From NCBI GenBank assembly GCA_958295915.1, contig OY282381.1, forward strand, positions 3,432,722 to 3,496,721: a DNA stretch of 64,000 nucleotides, written 5' to 3'. Source of the stretch: an uncultured Caldilineaceae bacterium (lineage in GTDB: Bacteria; Chloroflexota; Anaerolineae; Caldilineales; Caldilineaceae). The translations under genes were made by a program, and so were the position numbers. How positions within the stretch are numbered: the stretch's first letter is position 1; each line of letters begins with the position of its first letter. Under the pieces are notes generated by a model. It saw only the letters and a list, made by a program, of their open reading frames with translations. It was not told the origin of the DNA and did no database searches. This document shows positions 32,947-41,260 of this stretch, in pieces.

Positions 32947-34569
32947 ATGTTTCAGAGAATGACATGGAGATGCGTGGTTTTCGTTATGATATTGGCTGTC
33001 GCGTTGGCGGGCTGTCAGGCGCAACCTATTCAACAGGCGGCGCCAGCCGATGCCGCGCAGAGTGATGCGGATGCCTCGGCAGAAATGGGTGACATGGCCG
33101 GCGAAGAGGTTATCATCGCCGTTGGCATCGAACCGGTCAGCCTGGATGCCTGGCGCTCCTTCGCGGGAACCGGTGGGCCGGGTTTCCGCAATGCGATCGA
33201 ACAGTTGGTGAACCGTGATTTCACCACGGGCGCGTTCGTCCCGTTGCTGGCGACTTCCTGGGAATGGGTGAACGACACCACGATGCGCTTCACTCTGCGC
33301 CAAGGGGTGACCTTCCACGATGGCTCGCCTTTCAACGCCGAAGCCGCCGCCGCCAGCATCAACCACACATTCGATCAGGAAAATGCCTTCGATCTGCTCG
33401 ATTTTCTGGGGTCGATGACTGCTGAAGCGGTAGATGAGTTCACGCTGGACATATCGACGCCAGAACCAGATCCCATCCTGCTCGGAAAGGTCGAATTTGT
33501 GGGCATCTCGTCTGCGCAACAGCTGGCAGAAGATCCCAACTCCTACCATACGAATCTTGTCGGCACCGGACCCTACAAGTTTGTGGAATGGCGCCAAGGT
33601 GAGTCGATTCACTATGAAGCCAACCCCGACTGGTGGGGTCTCGACGATCCCGACGCGGCGCGCGGCAGCCAGACCTTCCAGAAGGCTACATACAGATTCC
33701 TGCAGGAGGATCAGGTTCGGGTCTCTGCGGTCCAGGCAGGTGAGATCGATCTGGCGCAGTTCGTAACGCCAGAACAATGCCAGATTCTTGAGGCGGATGC
33801 CGACAGCATCTGCGTGTCGGCCCCGAGCGTGGAGACGATCTTTATCCGCATGGATACCAACAGCCCGCTGCTGTCCGACCGGCGCGCGCGCTTGGCATTT
33901 CAGTTGGCCATCGACAAGGAGGCTATCGCCGAAAGTATCTTGGGCGGCGCGGCCACGGTCGCCGGCCAGATCGTCAACTCATCGGCCACAGGTCACAACC
34001 CCAGCCTGGAACCATATCCCTACGCTCCGGAGCAAGCTCGCGCGCTTCTGTCTGAAGCTGCAGCTGACGGCGTGCCCGTAGATATGGAGATTACGCTGGG
34101 GGCACGCCATGCGGTTTTCCCCAGAGTGGACGAAGTGATGCAGGCGGTGGCTTCAATGCTCACCGATGTCGGTTTCAACGTTACGACCACCTTCTACGAT
34201 CCGGAAGGATTCGGCAAGGTCATGCTGCTCAACATCAAGGATGTCCCTGTTGAGCGGAATTTCGTCGCTATCCACCTGCATGGCAACGAAATCATGGATT
34301 ACGCCACCTCCTACCGTTTCTACTACTCCTGCGAAGGCATTCTCTCAGTCTACTGCAACGAGGAAGCCGATGCAGTGTGGGAAAAGGCGCTGCCGTTAAC
34401 CGGCGAGGAACGCGAGAAGACGCTACAGGAGCTCAATCAGATTGTGTACGATGATGTCGGTGTTGGCTACATTGGCCACTTGGATCTCTCATATGGCCTG
34501 AGCGATCGGCTCGTATGGACGCCCCAACTCGACCACCGCATTCTCGTCAAGGAGATGACACTCAGATAG
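32947..34569 (+). CDS. Peptide-type ABC transporter substrate-binding lipoprotein (family 5), orphan
   Basis: A 540-residue family 5 binding protein (DppA/OppA/NikA type). A Sec-type lipoprotein signal ends ALAGC after WRCVVFVMILAVALAG, unlike the twin-arginine signals of the sugar binders. Family marks are WEWVNDTTMRFTLRQGVTFH, DGSPFNAEA, VGTGPYKFVEW and DRRARLAFQLAIDKEAI. The ATG at 32947 follows GGGAGAAG. No permease or ATPase genes follow; the next gene downstream is an unrelated small membrane protein, so it must work with a transporter encoded elsewhere. Ligands of this family include peptides, nickel chelates and oligosaccharides. Confidence 0.9.
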   Translation: MFQRMTWRCVVFVMILAVALAGCQAQPIQQAAPADAAQSDADASAEMGDMAGEEVIIAVGIEPVSLDAWRSFAGTGGPGFRNAIEQLVNRDFTTGAFVPLLATSWEWVNDTTMRFTLRQGVTFHDGSPFNAEAAAASINHTFDQENAFDLLDFLGSMTAEAVDEFTLDISTPEPDPILLGKVEFVGISSAQQLAEDPNSYHTNLVGTGPYKFVEWRQGESIHYEANPDWWGLDDPDAARGSQTFQKATYRFLQEDQVRVSAVQAGEIDLAQFVTPEQCQILEADADSICVSAPSVETIFIRMDTNSPLLSDRRARLAFQLAIDKEAIAESILGGAATVAGQIVNSSATGHNPSLEPYPYAPEQARALLSEAAADGVPVDMEITLGARHAVFPRVDEVMQAVASMLTDVGFNVTTTFYDPEGFGKVMLLNIKDVPVERNFVAIHLHGNEIMDYATSYRFYYSCEGILSVYCNEEADAVWEKALPLTGEEREKTLQELNQIVYDDVGVGYIGHLDLSYGLSDRLVWTPQLDHRILVKEMTLR

Positions 34570-34642
34570 ACAGAGGCGGCCAGGTTATCGGTTTGGAGGA
34601 CCGGATTTGCCTATCTGTTTGCTTAGAAATCCTCGTTCCGTG

Positions 34643-34674
34643 TGTTCGCGGCGCTGCCAGCAACGCCGCGAACA
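34643..34674 (+). terminator. Strong stem-loop after the family 5 binding-protein gene
   Basis: TGTTCGCGGCG (34643-34653) and CGCCGCGAACA (34664-34674) form a perfect 11-base-pair stem with a 10-base loop, 74 bases past the stop. No U-run follows, so it may act as an mRNA 3' barrier rather than a classic terminator. Confidence 0.5.
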
Positions 34675-34689
34675 GTGTATAGGGATATA

Positions 34690-34758
34690 GATCAGTTGCC
34701 AGTAGTCAGTTGCCAGTGACCAGAGCCGTTACCGGCCACTGGTGACTGGCAACTGCAG
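34690..34758. repeat. Repeat family C, copy 3
   Basis: CAGTTGCCAGTGACCAG (34707-34723) is nearly the reverse complement of CTGGTGACTGGCAACTG (34739-34755), so the copy folds on itself. Confidence 0.65.
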
Positions 34759-34764
34759 TTATGA

Positions 34765-34800
34765 TTGCCCAGAGAGCAGGCATAAGACGCCGACCCTACG
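34765..34800. repeat. Repeat family D, copy 2
   Basis: TTGCCCAGAGAGCAGGCATA then AGACGCCGACCCTAC; shares its two ends with the unit at 27971-28005. Confidence 0.55.
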
Positions 34801-34828
34801 AAGAGGCGCGGTGTAGCGGAGATACACG

Positions 34829-35041
34829 ATGAGTTCTAACAGGCGAATGGGTATCATTGTGGCGGGTGTGATAGGAGGCGCTCTTTTGGGCGGTGTGTTC
34901 GCCTGGCTATCCAGCGCCCGATCTGAGAAGAGCGACAGCACAGCCATCGAAGCCATCGGTCCGTCCGAATATTTTCAGCTCGGAATCGGCATTCTTACCC
35001 TGGCGCGACAGTTTCAGTTGATGCTTCAGCGCAAAGCATGA
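34829..35041 (+). CDS. Small membrane protein (YtxH-like)
   Basis: A 70-residue protein: a short basic start (MSSNRRMG), one membrane segment rich in glycine (VAGVIGGALLGGVFAWL) and a charged Ser-rich tail. A glycine-zipper membrane segment plus a small soluble tail is typical of YtxH/general stress small proteins. It lies 28 bases upstream of the ferredoxin reductase on the same strand, so the two may be co-transcribed. The function is unknown. Confidence 0.65.
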   Translation: MSSNRRMGIIVAGVIGGALLGGVFAWLSSARSEKSDSTAIEAIGPSEYFQLGIGILTLARQFQLMLQRKA

Positions 35042-35069
35042 ACTTTTCTCTGCATAAAGGAACATTGCA

Positions 35070-36623
35070 TTGGCCCATACAGGAAAACGTTTAATGCGCT
35101 TCTGCTCGAAAGAAGCGCGATTCGGAAGCAGCGGCAGACCTGTGCGGATTGCGATCATCGGCGCTGGACCGTCCGGCTTTTACGCTGCTGGCGCGCTGCT
35201 ACAGCAAAAAGATGCCCATGTAGCGATCGATATGTTCGACCGGCTGCCCACCCCATACGGATTGGTGCGCTACGGAGTGGCTCCAGATCACCAGAAAATC
35301 AAGTCGGTCACGCGTATCTATGAACGCACGATGAAGGATGGCCGGGTGCGCTATTTTGGTAACATCGATCTGGGAACGGATATCACCCACGACGATCTGA
35401 AAGCCCATTACGATCAGATCGTCTACGCGGTGGGCGCACAATCGGATAAGAAGATCGACATTCCCGGCGAGGATTTGGCAGGCAGCTTTTCCGCTACAGA
35501 GTTCGTGGCCTGGTACAACGGCCATCCGGACTTTCGCCAGTATGAATTCGATCTGAGCGTTGAAAGTGTCGCTGTGATCGGTGTTGGCAACGTGGCCATG
35601 GACGTGACCCGTATTTTGGCGAAATCCGTTGCCGAGCTGAGATCCACAGACATCGCTGACTATGCCCTGGACGAACTGCGGGATAGCAAAGTCAGGCGCA
35701 TTCACATCTTCGCCCGGCGGGGGCCGGTGCAGGTCAAGTTCACAAATCCAGAGATCAAAGAGTTGGGCGAACTGGAGATCGCGGATGTGATCGTCAATCC
35801 GTCCGACCTGATTCTGGACGACGCCAGCCAAGCCGAATTGGAAGGGGACCGCACAGCCCAGCGCAATCTGGAAACGCTGCGCGCGCTGGCGGAGCGTGGC
35901 GCTACGGGGAAGCCCAAGCAGATCATCTTCCACTTTTTGCGCTCGCCGACGGAGATTATCGGCGAAGAGGGTTGTATCAGCGCCATCATGACAGAAAAGA
36001 ATGTACTATGCCCCACCGAAACGGGCTATCTTTCCTGTCGGGGTACCGGTGTATGCAGAGCGTTTGATGTGGGGCTGGTCTTTCGTTCCATCGGCTATAG
36101 AGGTGTACCGATTCCAGGTGTCCCATTCCACGACCGCTGGGGCATCATTCCCAACGTGAAAGGGCGTGTGACCGCAGAACATGGCGGTGCGGTTGTGCCT
36201 GGTGAGTACACCGTCGGGTGGGCCAAGCGGGGCCCAACAGGCGTGATCGGCACGAACAAACCGGACGCGGCCGAGACGGTAACGTTAATGCTGGAGGATA
36301 TTGTTGAACGCGCCTCTGCTCGAGAGAGGAGCGACGCCGCATGCGCGGCAGATTCTGCGATGGCGGGCGCCCCTTGGGCGCGAAAGCCCCTTCCAAACGG
36401 CGAGCAGGCCCGCCCTGATGCAATGGTTTCTCTCCTGCAGGAACGGGGCGTGGAGTTCGTTACCTTCGCCGACTGGCAGATCCTCGAGCGAATCGAAAAT
36501 GAACGGGGCGCACAGCGCGGACAACCCCGGGTGAAAATCACGGATGTTGAAGAGATGCTGCGCCTGATTCGGGCTGCCAAAGCAACGCCCGCGCCAGATC
36601 CGCTTAAGGTGACCGCGGATTAG
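35070..36623 (+). CDS. FprA-type ferredoxin-NADP reductase (adrenodoxin reductase family) carrying two palindromic elements
   Basis: A 517-residue flavoprotein with an FAD loop GAGPSG at 31-36, the family stretch RLPTPYGLVRYGVAPDHQ at 58-75 and an NADP loop GVGNVAMDV near 171-179; RSIGYRGVPIPGVPFH and GWAKRGPTGVIGTNK close the core. It moves electrons between NADPH and ferredoxin in the cytoplasm. The N-terminus (LMRFCSKEARF) is encoded by palindromic element A. A second element A (about residues 412-421, RASARERSD) follows the end of the core and opens a 100-residue tail. The start is uncertain: TTG 35070 has an AAAGGA site, while the ATG at 35094 lies inside the element. Confidence 0.88.
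   Translation: MAHTGKRLMRFCSKEARFGSSGRPVRIAIIGAGPSGFYAAGALLQQKDAHVAIDMFDRLPTPYGLVRYGVAPDHQKIKSVTRIYERTMKDGRVRYFGNIDLGTDITHDDLKAHYDQIVYAVGAQSDKKIDIPGEDLAGSFSATEFVAWYNGHPDFRQYEFDLSVESVAVIGVGNVAMDVTRILAKSVAELRSTDIADYALDELRDSKVRRIHIFARRGPVQVKFTNPEIKELGELEIADVIVNPSDLILDDASQAELEGDRTAQRNLETLRALAERGATGKPKQIIFHFLRSPTEIIGEEGCISAIMTEKNVLCPTETGYLSCRGTGVCRAFDVGLVFRSIGYRGVPIPGVPFHDRWGIIPNVKGRVTAEHGGAVVPGEYTVGWAKRGPTGVIGTNKPDAAETVTLMLEDIVERASARERSDAACAADSAMAGAPWARKPLPNGEQARPDAMVSLLQERGVEFVTFADWQILERIENERGAQRGQPRVKITDVEEMLRLIRAAKATPAPDPLKVTAD
35089..35123. repeat. Palindromic element A, copy 3 (compensated arms, at a gene start)
   Basis: Arms read GCGCTTC and GAAGCGC: a C-to-T change is matched by G-to-A on the other side, so pairing is kept. 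It encodes the N-terminus of the ferredoxin reductase. Confidence 0.85.
36303..36335. repeat. Palindromic element A, copy 4 (inside ferredoxin reductase)
   Basis: GTTGAACGCGCCTCTGCTCG then AGAGAGGAGCGAC, in frame after the conserved reductase core; the right arm is slightly diverged. Confidence 0.8.
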
Positions 36624-36685
36624 CGCTATTGAGGTATGAGCGCCTGATCACACAATCATAATCAGATGTTGAATTGGCGCGCTAT

Positions 36686-38104
36686 TTAACCCTTCCCCTC
36701 TGTCGAACGGGGCAACGAAGGCCGGCCGATGGGAGGTTGCTCCGTCCGCTCCGCCGGTTCCAGCAGCGCATCCATCTCCTGGGTTTCCTCTTCACGCTCT
36801 CCATACGCTGCCTGGCTCTCGCCGGCATCATTGCCAGCGCCCTGCAAGTCGGACGCCTCAACCTCCGAGTCTGCCGGCATAGTTGAAGTATTCAATAAGG
36901 CTGCGCTCTCTGCACGCGTCCCGCTCATCGCCATCGCTTTCTCATCCAACTCCGTCGCCGGCTCATCAGGCAACGATGGCCAGTGGGACATGACCGACGC
37001 CAGCACCGGCAGTTCGTCCAGGCTGCGGGTCTGCGATTTCTGGTCAGGCAGTGCCTGTTGCAACGCATCCGGCCCTTTGGGCAATTGCTGCATCGTCTGG
37101 TAGAGCTGGGCCAGCGTTGAACCGACCGCTTCCAGAGGCAGGCGGCTGCGCACCGGCGTGTCCGATGTTTCCCATAGCTCGGCCAGCGCGGGAAAGTCCC
37201 AAACCGCGCAAAGCACACTCTCGCTGCGGAAGTTCGACGCTTCCACGAGAATACCGCCAGCGCGGGGGGTGAGTTCCTGGGGAGCCAGCACCGACGAACG
37301 GCCCACAAATGGGTGTCGCTGGCGGTGGCTGAACTCATTGTGACCGACCAGAAAGCTGATGGCGGCAAATAACTGATTGTCCTGCATCCGGGCCAGCATC
37401 CCGGAGCGCAACTTTTCGTACAACACCCGATCCGTGGCTGCGCCCTGGGCGATGAGCATCTCCGCGCCCTGATAAGCCAGCAGCCGACCTACTTCCGGAT
37501 AGAGCACATCCCCGCCCAACATCAACCCAATATGCCCGACGGGCGTCTGGATGACGTTCCACTCGCTGCCGGGCTGAGCGAGGTCCTCGTCTTCCGCATG
37601 CAGGATGCGTTTGGCCTGATAGCCCAGACGTTCACCTCCCGGCCCATATACGACTGCCAGATTGCGCAACACCCCATCCACAGGGTCCGGCAGATAGGCG
37701 CTGGGCGCCACAAGCGTCACATCGAACTCTCGGGCCAATCTACCGAAGACGTCGTCGTAGGCATTCCAGACCATCTCCGGCTGTGTTGTCAACAGCGCGC
37801 CGGCCATCTGGCGGAAATCGGCGTTGAGCCAGCCGGCAAGCGCGCCGCAAAACCCACCGTTGATCTTCTGCCACAGGCTTGTTCGCCGCCGTCGGGCCCG
37901 GTCTGCCTGCTTCAGCAGATCCGCCTGAAAGCCGCTGAGGAGAGAGGGGATGACCATCACTCCGGCTAGTTCCGGAAAGATCACCAGCCGGGCGCGTTTG
38001 TTGGCCGCAGCCCGCAAAAAACGGCGCATATCTTCCCGATACTCCTCCAGCGTCTGGGGTAGACGCATCTGCTGCTGGATACAAGCGACAATGAGCCTTT
38101 CCAT
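36686..38104 (-). CDS. Nitrilase-superfamily protein lacking the catalytic cysteine
   Basis: A 472-residue protein. Residues 1-310 follow the carbon-nitrogen hydrolase fold: Glu45 in IFPELAG, Lys165 in YQAKRILHAED, and the nucleophile elbow at 190-204 with YPEVGRLLAYQGAEM after it. The elbow normally reads I-C-x-D but here is LMLGGDVLYPE, with Gly197 where the cysteine should be. The protein has therefore probably lost amidase/nitrilase activity. Residues 320-472 form an acidic, low-complexity tail rich in Glu, Ala, Ser and Pro, unusual for this family. ATG 38104 was taken as the start; it is monocistronic. The function is unknown, perhaps a binding or scaffold role. Confidence 0.8.
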   Translation of the reverse strand: MERLIVACIQQQMRLPQTLEEYREDMRRFLRAAANKRARLVIFPELAGVMVIPSLLSGFQADLLKQADRARRRRTSLWQKINGGFCGALAGWLNADFRQMAGALLTTQPEMVWNAYDDVFGRLAREFDVTLVAPSAYLPDPVDGVLRNLAVVYGPGGERLGYQAKRILHAEDEDLAQPGSEWNVIQTPVGHIGLMLGGDVLYPEVGRLLAYQGAEMLIAQGAATDRVLYEKLRSGMLARMQDNQLFAAISFLVGHNEFSHRQRHPFVGRSSVLAPQELTPRAGGILVEASNFRSESVLCAVWDFPALAELWETSDTPVRSRLPLEAVGSTLAQLYQTMQQLPKGPDALQQALPDQKSQTRSLDELPVLASVMSHWPSLPDEPATELDEKAMAMSGTRAESAALLNTSTMPADSEVEASDLQGAGNDAGESQAAYGEREEETQEMDALLEPAERTEQPPIGRPSLPRSTEGKG

Positions 38105-38167
38105 GAGAAGTTGCCTGATAGAATCCTTTTTTCAGAGAGTATCACATGTATAACCGCGCCTGTCAAA

Positions 38168-38213
38168 GTCGTGCCCAACAGTGAGGTATGAACGCGCCAC
38201 TGTAGGGCGCGAC
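38168..38213. repeat. Palindromic element B, composite copy
   Basis: GTCGTGCCCAACAGTG (forward half) is followed by AACGCGCCACTGTAGGGCGC plus GACA (inverse copy), between the nitrilase-like start and the Gfo/Idh stop. Confidence 0.7.
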
Positions 38214-38229
38214 ACGGACAGCGCCAGAA

Positions 38230-39303
38230 CTAGCTCTTGTATGCCTTGGTGATATCGATGATCAACCCCACATCTTTGCGCGCCTGGTCCAGAGATGTGC
38301 GCGACTTCCTGCCATTGACAATACAATCATGAAAGTGCCGCAGTTCACGAATGAAGGCGCTGTCCCAGTCGATGGCCGGCTCTGTGCGGTAGGTGGCGCC
38401 GTTGCTGTCGATTCCCTGAATCGACACTGTTGACAAGATCCCCCGCGAGAAGCCGGTCGGGTAGGCGACGACTACCCGCTTGTCATCGCCGTAGATTTCC
38501 AGCGTCTCTTTGAAATCCCACAGATGCGGCAGATCGATCCACGTGCCCGCGCAGCGGGCGCCGTTTTCGTAGGCCAGCGTAAAAGTAACGGCCCGCCCTT
38601 CCTGCCAGATATCCGTATGCGCCACTTCCACCGGCAGGCCCATAATCTCCCGCAAACCATACAGGTCATGGATCATACTTCCAGCCAACAGATGGAAGGC
38701 GCGCTCCACGTGGGGCGCGACCTCGCCGATGGCCTGCCGGCGGGCGGCCAGCCGGGCTTCAGCTGTGCTCTGCGCCACCTCTTGAGGCAAATCATCGAAG
38801 CGACGCACATCGAACTGTTGCAGATGCAACGCGTTGTCCGGATGCAGGTGATGGATCTGCACAAAGCGCACATCCATCCCTGCCGCTTCCTGCTTTGCCA
38901 GCTCAAAGGCCGGATCGTAGACTTTCATATAGCCAGCCTGGCCCACCTTCCCGCAACGCTGCCAAGCCTCGATCATTTCGTCCATCTCTTGCAGAGAAAA
39001 GCAGACCGGCTTCTCGATGAAAACATGCTTGCCGGCGTTAAAGGCGGCGACGGCCGCATCCTTTTTGGGGTCCGTTTGGCAGAGCAACACCGCTTCCACA
39101 TCGGATGCCAGCAGATCGCGGTAGTCGCTAAAGCGCCGGGGCACATGAAAGCGGTTGGCCACGTATTGGGCCGCGCCAGCAGACACGTCACAGACGGCGA
39201 CCACCTCGAACTCGTCCTGCAATTCGCTCAAATTGGGCATATGATGGACCTGGGCGATGGCCCCGCATCCGATCACGCCGATCTTCACTCGTCTCACTTG
39301 CAT
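38230..39303 (-). CDS. Gfo/Idh/MocA family oxidoreductase
   Basis: A 357-residue NAD(P)-dependent sugar/inositol oxidoreductase. It has the Rossmann loop IGVIGCGAIAQVHHMPNL, FNAGKHVFIEKPVCFSLQEM with the conserved Glu-Lys-Pro, and a later HLLAGSMIHDLYGLREIMG giving the active-site histidine region. ATG 39303 is preceded by GGAGA. It stands alone, with 104 bases to the cupin gene upstream on the same strand. The substrate is unknown. Confidence 0.9.
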   Translation of the reverse strand: MQVRRVKIGVIGCGAIAQVHHMPNLSELQDEFEVVAVCDVSAGAAQYVANRFHVPRRFSDYRDLLASDVEAVLLCQTDPKKDAAVAAFNAGKHVFIEKPVCFSLQEMDEMIEAWQRCGKVGQAGYMKVYDPAFELAKQEAAGMDVRFVQIHHLHPDNALHLQQFDVRRFDDLPQEVAQSTAEARLAARRQAIGEVAPHVERAFHLLAGSMIHDLYGLREIMGLPVEVAHTDIWQEGRAVTFTLAYENGARCAGTWIDLPHLWDFKETLEIYGDDKRVVVAYPTGFSRGILSTVSIQGIDSNGATYRTEPAIDWDSAFIRELRHFHDCIVNGRKSRTSLDQARKDVGLIIDITKAYKS

Positions 39304-39407
39304 GTCTCCAATTGCTGGGGATGGGATGAAATCCTACGTCAGCGTTACGATTTCGGTATTCCCGCTGGTTTACTGTTTGATTACCGATGATTGCGCTCAT
39401 ACCTCAA

Positions 39408-40058
39408 TCAGGGACCGCTATATTCTGTATCCACTGTGCGGGAGGTGAAGTTGTTCCAGACATCCGCCAGGACAAAGGCGCTGCCGTAGGCCGGGTAGAG
39501 ATCTTCCCACATCGCGTCTCTGGCCGCGTGGGCCGCCTCTTCATCACCGGCAGCCCGCGCCGCTTTGTAGGCTGCGATCTGTTCCCGTTGTGTCTGGGTA
39601 TTCGCCTCGACCGCGGCCAGCCATGCCTCCGCCGCGGCCAGCTGCTGGTCGAGAATCTCATCAGTAGGAGTCGTGCGGTCCACTTCTACGTCGTAGGCGG
39701 TATTCAAGACGAAGCGGGGCGGCATTTTGGCGCCGTCTTCGTTCCAATAGGTATGGGTCGGCTGGATGTGAGGCGTGACCGACAAATACATGATGACCGC
39801 TTCGTCCCCCACATTGCGCACCTGATGGGCCTCATCGGTGAGAGCGATGCAGAGCTGCCCGGGCCCTAACACCTGGGAGTGGCCTTCGATGGTAAACTCC
39901 GCCTGTCCTTGTAAGATCAGAAAGATCTCATGGCCCAAATCGTGGGTATGGCTCTGCGCGGTCACGCCCACATCGAACTGCAGAAAACGGGCGCGGATCT
40001 GCGGCGTTGTCAGAATATTGCGGATGTCCTTGTGGAAGTCGTATACCTGAAAGGGCAC
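39408..40058 (-). CDS. Cupin domain protein
   Basis: About 216 residues. The cupin core is early: SHTHDLGHEIFLILQGQAEF holds the HxH...E metal-ligand motif and PGQLCIALTDEAHQV the second-motif His. The C-terminal half (EILDQQLAAAEAWLAAVEAN on) is a charged helical region not needed for the cupin fold. The frame is open to 40136, but a GTG at 40058 (VPFQVYDF) has an AAGGAG six bases upstream and starts where the fold begins; the region beyond is repeat family E. Starts at 40091, 40124 or 40136 are possible alternatives. The function is unknown. Confidence 0.7.
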   Translation of the reverse strand: MPFQVYDFHKDIRNILTTPQIRARFLQFDVGVTAQSHTHDLGHEIFLILQGQAEFTIEGHSQVLGPGQLCIALTDEAHQVRNVGDEAVIMYLSVTPHIQPTHTYWNEDGAKMPPRFVLNTAYDVEVDRTTPTDEILDQQLAAAEAWLAAVEANTQTQREQIAAYKAARAAGDEEAAHAARDAMWEDLYPAYGSAFVLADVWNNFTSRTVDTEYSGP

Positions 40059-40139
40059 AGTGCTCTCCTTTTGTGAGACATTCTGCTCCATCACATAAAT
40101 TTGACCGGGGTCCTTATGATTCATCTGATTACCCATGAT

Positions 40140-40185
40140 TAAATCATCTTAATCACATAAATCACAAGAATCATAGTTCAGACAG
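40140..40185. repeat. Repeat family E, copy 1
   Basis: TTAAATCATCTTAATCACAT and AAATCACAAGAATCATAG resemble the AATCA-rich units at 52040, 59128 and 63844. Confidence 0.5.
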
Positions 40186-40195
40186 TGGTCAGAAA

Positions 40196-41131
40196 TCAGT
40201 CAATACGCCGGCGCAGCTTCGGGTCGAGGAAATCCCTGAAGGCGTCGCCGAAGAGATTGGCCGCCATAATGGCGCAGGTGATGGCCAAGCCGGGGAAGAC
40301 CACCAGCCACCAGGGCGGACGGAATGCCGCGGCCAGCACACCACCGAGCATATTGCCCCAACTAGGCGCCGGAGGGGGAATGCCCATCCCCAGAAAGCTC
40401 AGCGCAGACTCGGCGAAGATGGCTCCGCCCAAATGCAGGGTAGCGACCACCAGAATCGGCGCAGCCGCCTGAGGCGCCACATGGCGCGTCATAATGCGTA
40501 AATTCGACGCGCCGATCATCCTGGCGGCCTCTACGTAGGAAGCCTCCTTGATGGAAAGCACTACCGCGCGGGTGATGCGAGTGGCCGAGGGGATGCGGGT
40601 TACGGAGATGGCGATGATAACCGTCGTCAGGCCAGCCCCCAGCACAACGAGCAACAGCAATGCCAGAATCAAGCCGGGAAAGGACATGAGCACATCCACC
40701 ACCCGTTGGCTGATGAGATCGAAGCGCTGACCCAGATAGCCGCTGGCAATACCCCAGATGAAGCCGATCAGATCGCCGATGAATACAGCGGTGATGCTGA
40801 CAATCAGGGTAATACGCGACCCGAAGATAATGCGACTGAGCAAGTCCCGGCCCAATTGATCCGTGCCCAAAATGTGTTTGGCAGTCGGTCCTTCCCGGAT
40901 GACCGTATAATCGGCCTCCAGTGGATCGAAGGGCGCCAGTTGGGGCGCAAAGATAGCCACGAAGAGCATCAGCAACCAGATACTCAGGGCGACCGCGCCG
41001 ATGGGCGAGGACTGCGCGAATCGAACCAGCGCACGACCGAGCCGCCGCATCAGATTGGGCCGCTGGCCCTGGATGTCGAAAACAAACTCTTCAGAAACAC
41101 CATCGGCAAGAAGTGATTTGGTCCTTGCCAT
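40196..41131 (-). CDS. Dpp/Opp-type ABC transporter permease, DppC-like
   Basis: A 311-residue permease. The N-terminal segment PIGAVALSIWLLMLFVAIFA and the DPLEADY...HILGTDQLGRDLLSRI stretch are hallmarks of DppC/OppC; the EAA loop is YVEAARMIGASNLRIMTRHV. ATG 41131 has an AGGAAACGAG site. It follows the DppB-like gene with a 129-base gap. It forms the channel for peptides or other family 5 ligands. No ATPases (DppD/F) follow; oppD/oppF-like remnants exist at 13146-13790 but are broken. Confidence 0.9.
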   Translation of the reverse strand: MARTKSLLADGVSEEFVFDIQGQRPNLMRRLGRALVRFAQSSPIGAVALSIWLLMLFVAIFAPQLAPFDPLEADYTVIREGPTAKHILGTDQLGRDLLSRIIFGSRITLIVSITAVFIGDLIGFIWGIASGYLGQRFDLISQRVVDVLMSFPGLILALLLLVVLGAGLTTVIIAISVTRIPSATRITRAVVLSIKEASYVEAARMIGASNLRIMTRHVAPQAAAPILVVATLHLGGAIFAESALSFLGMGIPPPAPSWGNMLGGVLAAAFRPPWWLVVFPGLAITCAIMAANLFGDAFRDFLDPKLRRRID

Positions 41132-41260
41132 CTCGTTTCCTGTTTTCAATACGAAAACCGCTGTTTCAACGCAATGTCGCTATGGCGCGAGGACGCAAAG
41201 AAAACCCCGGAGAAATCATTGCGTCGTTGCGTCTCTGCGCCTTTGCGTTCTATTTTCATT

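Noticed and set aside
34643-34674. Classic intrinsic terminator
   Set aside because: The stem is strong but no U-run follows, so it is reported only as a stem-loop with moderate confidence.
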